DNA from: JBFGCT01 sp041581055
GTDB lineage: Bacteria; Actinomycetota; Acidimicrobiia; Acidimicrobiales; Ilumatobacteraceae
Reading direction: 5' to 3'
DNA: 7,807 nucleotides
NCBI GenBank assembly: GCA_041581055.1
Contig: JBFGCT010000188.1
Coordinates: forward strand, 1-7,807
Shown piece after piece: positions 6,396 through 7,807 of the stretch. The position numbers were made by a program, and so were the translations under genes. Numbering within the stretch: the first letter of the stretch is position 1; each line of letters starts with the position of its first letter. The notes beneath the pieces were generated by a model. It was not told where the DNA came from, did not search any database, and worked only from the letters and a program-made list of their open reading frames with translations.

Positions 6396-7151
6396 TCAGG
6401 CCATCGTCAGGCCGCCGGAGACCGAGAGGGTCTGGCCGGTGACGAAGCCCGCCGCGTCGGAGGCGAAGTAGGCGACTGCCGCGGCGACGTCGCCGGGCTG
6501 GCCGATCCGCTTCATCGGCACCGCTCGCGCCATCGCCGCGATCACCTTCTCGCCCTCGTCGCTGGCGGCGGTGATGCCGTCGAGCAGCGGTGTCGCCGTC
6601 GGGCCCGGGCAGACCACGTTGGCGGTGACGCCGTAACGCGCCACCTCGCGGGCGATCGTCTTGGTGAACGAGATCACCGCCCCCTTGGCCCCCGAGTAGA
6701 CCGACTCGAGCGACGACCCGACCCGGGCGGCGTCGGAGCTGATGTTGACCATCCGGCCCCACCCGGCGTCGGTCATCGCCGGCAGGCAGGCGTGCGTCGT
6801 TCGCAGCACGCCCTTGAAGTTGACGTCGATCACCTTCTCCCAGAAGTCCTCGTCGGTGTCGACGAACGGGACCAACTCGTCCCACCCGGCGCAGTTGACG
6901 AGGATCTCGATCGGGCCGAGCTCGTCGAGCACCCGCCGGCGGCCGTCGAGGACCGAGTCGGCGCTGGTGACGTCCATCGCGACGGCGAGCGCCGTCCCGC
7001 CTGCCGCCGCCACCACGTCGGCGGTCTCCGCGGCGCCCGCCGAGTTCAGGTCGGCGACCGCGATCCGGCGGCCGTCGGCGGCCAGCGCCGCGCACACCGC
7101 GCGGCCGATGCCGCTCCCGCCGCCCGTCACCAACGCCACTCGCTCGACCAT
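6396..7151 (-). CDS. BadH-like short-chain dehydrogenase (2-hydroxycyclohexanecarboxyl-CoA dehydrogenase-like)
   Basis: This is a classical SDR of 251 residues. It shows the Rossmann motif TGGGSGIG (9-16), Asp34 at the end of strand 2 (favouring NAD over NADP), NCAG (86-89, usually NNAG), Asn111, and the catalytic Ser139, Tyr152 and Lys156 in SDAARVGSS...YSGAK, then CPGPTATPLL. From memory, wording such as NISSDAARVGSS, the GWD after NCAG, NVVCPGPT and GQTLSVSGGLTM closely follows BadH of Rhodopseudomonas palustris. BadH oxidises 2-hydroxycyclohexane-1-carboxyl-CoA to the 2-keto form in cyclohexanecarboxylate degradation. The substrate here is inferred; a 3-hydroxyacyl-CoA or other alicyclic alcohol is possible. 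ATG at 7151 is chosen over an upstream GTG at 7178 because a strong GGGAGG lies five bases before the ATG and the SDR fold begins there. The preceding gene ends 36 bp upstream on the same strand, suggesting an operon. Confidence 0.9.
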   Translation of the reverse strand: MVERVALVTGGGSGIGRAVCAALAADGRRIAVADLNSAGAAETADVVAAAGGTALAVAMDVTSADSVLDGRRRVLDELGPIEILVNCAGWDELVPFVDTDEDFWEKVIDVNFKGVLRTTHACLPAMTDAGWGRMVNISSDAARVGSSLESVYSGAKGAVISFTKTIAREVARYGVTANVVCPGPTATPLLDGITAASDEGEKVIAAMARAVPMKRIGQPGDVAAAVAYFASDAAGFVTGQTLSVSGGLTMA

Positions 7152-7156
7152 GCCTG

Positions 7157-7162
7157 CCTCCC
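7157..7162 (-). promoter_or_regulatory. Ribosome binding site of the dehydrogenase
   Basis: GGGAGG on the - strand sits five bases upstream of the ATG at 7151 and settles that start. It is the only strong Shine-Dalgarno sequence among the starts in this window. Confidence 0.8.
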
Positions 7163-7187
7163 GCCGACAGGTTGCCACGGTCGCGCG

Positions 7188-7807
7188 TCAGCCGGCGAAG
7201 AAGCCGTACGCCCGATTCTCGATCTCGACGCTGCCGAGGTCGATCGGCCCGGCCGGCGTCTCCACCGTGGCGTTCTCGAGGACGACGACGACCGGATTCG
7301 ACGACCCCGACTGTTCGTCGACCGGGGGCGGGTCGAACTGGAAGCTGCCGGCGGTCACGGGATAGCGGGCGGCGACGACCCGCTCGGGCTCGAACCACTC
7401 GACGACGTCGTCGCAGTGGTTGGCGAACAGGTGCTCGCCGACGACGACGCTCACCGCGAACCGGTCGTCGGGCAGCGTGACCGGGCCGGGCTCGGGCGGC
7501 TCGAAGTCGACCGGGTCGATCAGCAGGCCGACCCGCTGGTCGTCGGTCGAGGTGGCGAACCCGTACCCACATCCCCAGTCGACGTCGAACTCGGCCCGCG
7601 CGACGAGCTCGGCGAGGGCGGCGGCGTCGAGCGCGGTCGGGTCGAAGTCGTCGACGGTCAGCGACTCGACGACGACGACGGCGAGGGTCGCCGGATCGCA
7701 GAACGCGAGCTGGTTGCCCCATCGCCCGTCGGCCCCGCCCGGCACGTCCTCGACGTCGATCAGCCCGGCGACCACCTCGACCGATGTCCCGGCGGGAACG
7801 ACCACTC
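7188..7807 (-). CDS. Unrecognised acidic protein, C-terminal part (5' end outside window)
   Basis: The frame is open from the window edge to TGA at 7190-7188, giving about 205 residues. A GTG at 7805 is probably internal, since the frame continues past the edge and nothing can be seen of a start. I do not recognise a family. The fragment contains no lysine, is rich in Asp, Glu, Val and Pro, and has three cysteines (FCDPA, WGCGYG, NHCDD). A Pro-rich hinge, DPVDFEPPEPGP, separates two beta-rich halves. The second half has GEHLFANHCDDVVEWF and ends in AGPIDLGSVEIENRAYGFFAG-type strands. A secreted or lipid-anchored beta-sandwich would fit this composition, but the signal region is not in view. 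Its stop lies 36 bp before the dehydrogenase start, so the two are probably co-transcribed. Confidence 0.75.
   Translation of the reverse strand, partial: VVVPAGTSVEVVAGLIDVEDVPGGADGRWGNQLAFCDPATLAVVVVESLTVDDFDPTALDAAALAELVARAEFDVDWGCGYGFATSTDDQRVGLLIDPVDFEPPEPGPVTLPDDRFAVSVVVGEHLFANHCDDVVEWFEPERVVAARYPVTAGSFQFDPPPVDEQSGSSNPVVVVLENATVETPAGPIDLGSVEIENRAYGFFAG

Overview
The window is about 70% GC, with strongly GC-ending codons, alternative GTG/TTG starts and a DUF222/HNH (REP13E12-type) gene. This suggests a high-GC actinomycete. The Asp-rich proteins and the pairing of an ICM/archaeal-type acyl-CoA mutase with a BadH-like dehydrogenase would suit an Acidimicrobiia-like organism, but that placement is inference. 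No RNA gene, insertion sequence or CRISPR array is visible.

Layout. (1) Positions 1-875, + strand: the C-terminal half of the large (catalytic) subunit of a B12-dependent acyl-CoA mutase of the methylmalonyl/isobutyryl-CoA mutase family, cut by the window edge. (2) Positions 877-4278, - strand: a large TIR / NB-ARC / WD40 protein with the architecture of a bacterial NLR-like STAND ATPase. Its WD40 tail is a tandem array of 126-bp repeats that are almost identical at DNA level. It meets the mutase gene tail to tail with one base between the stop codons. (3) Positions 4324-5700, - strand: a DUF222-HNH endonuclease-like gene just upstream of the TIR gene, so the two are probably co-transcribed. 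(4) Positions 5701-5796: an AT-rich divergent intergenic region holding a well-formed sigma70-like promoter placed for a leaderless HNH transcript. (5) Positions 5797-6378, + strand: a GNAT-like acetyltransferase. (6) Positions 6396-7151, - strand: a short-chain dehydrogenase closely resembling BadH. (7) Positions 7188-7807, - strand: the C-terminal part of an unrecognised lysine-free acidic protein, probably in one operon with the dehydrogenase.

The flanks look like ordinary carbon and acyl-CoA metabolism. The middle (877-5700) looks like an accessory cassette. The TIR-STAND-WD40 protein is the best candidate for a conflict or defence system: TIR would be the effector (probably NAD-consuming), NB-ARC the ATP switch, and the WD40 propeller the sensor. 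The sensor looks recently expanded and homogenised, with variation confined to a few positions per blade. Whether the HNH gene belongs functionally with it is open.
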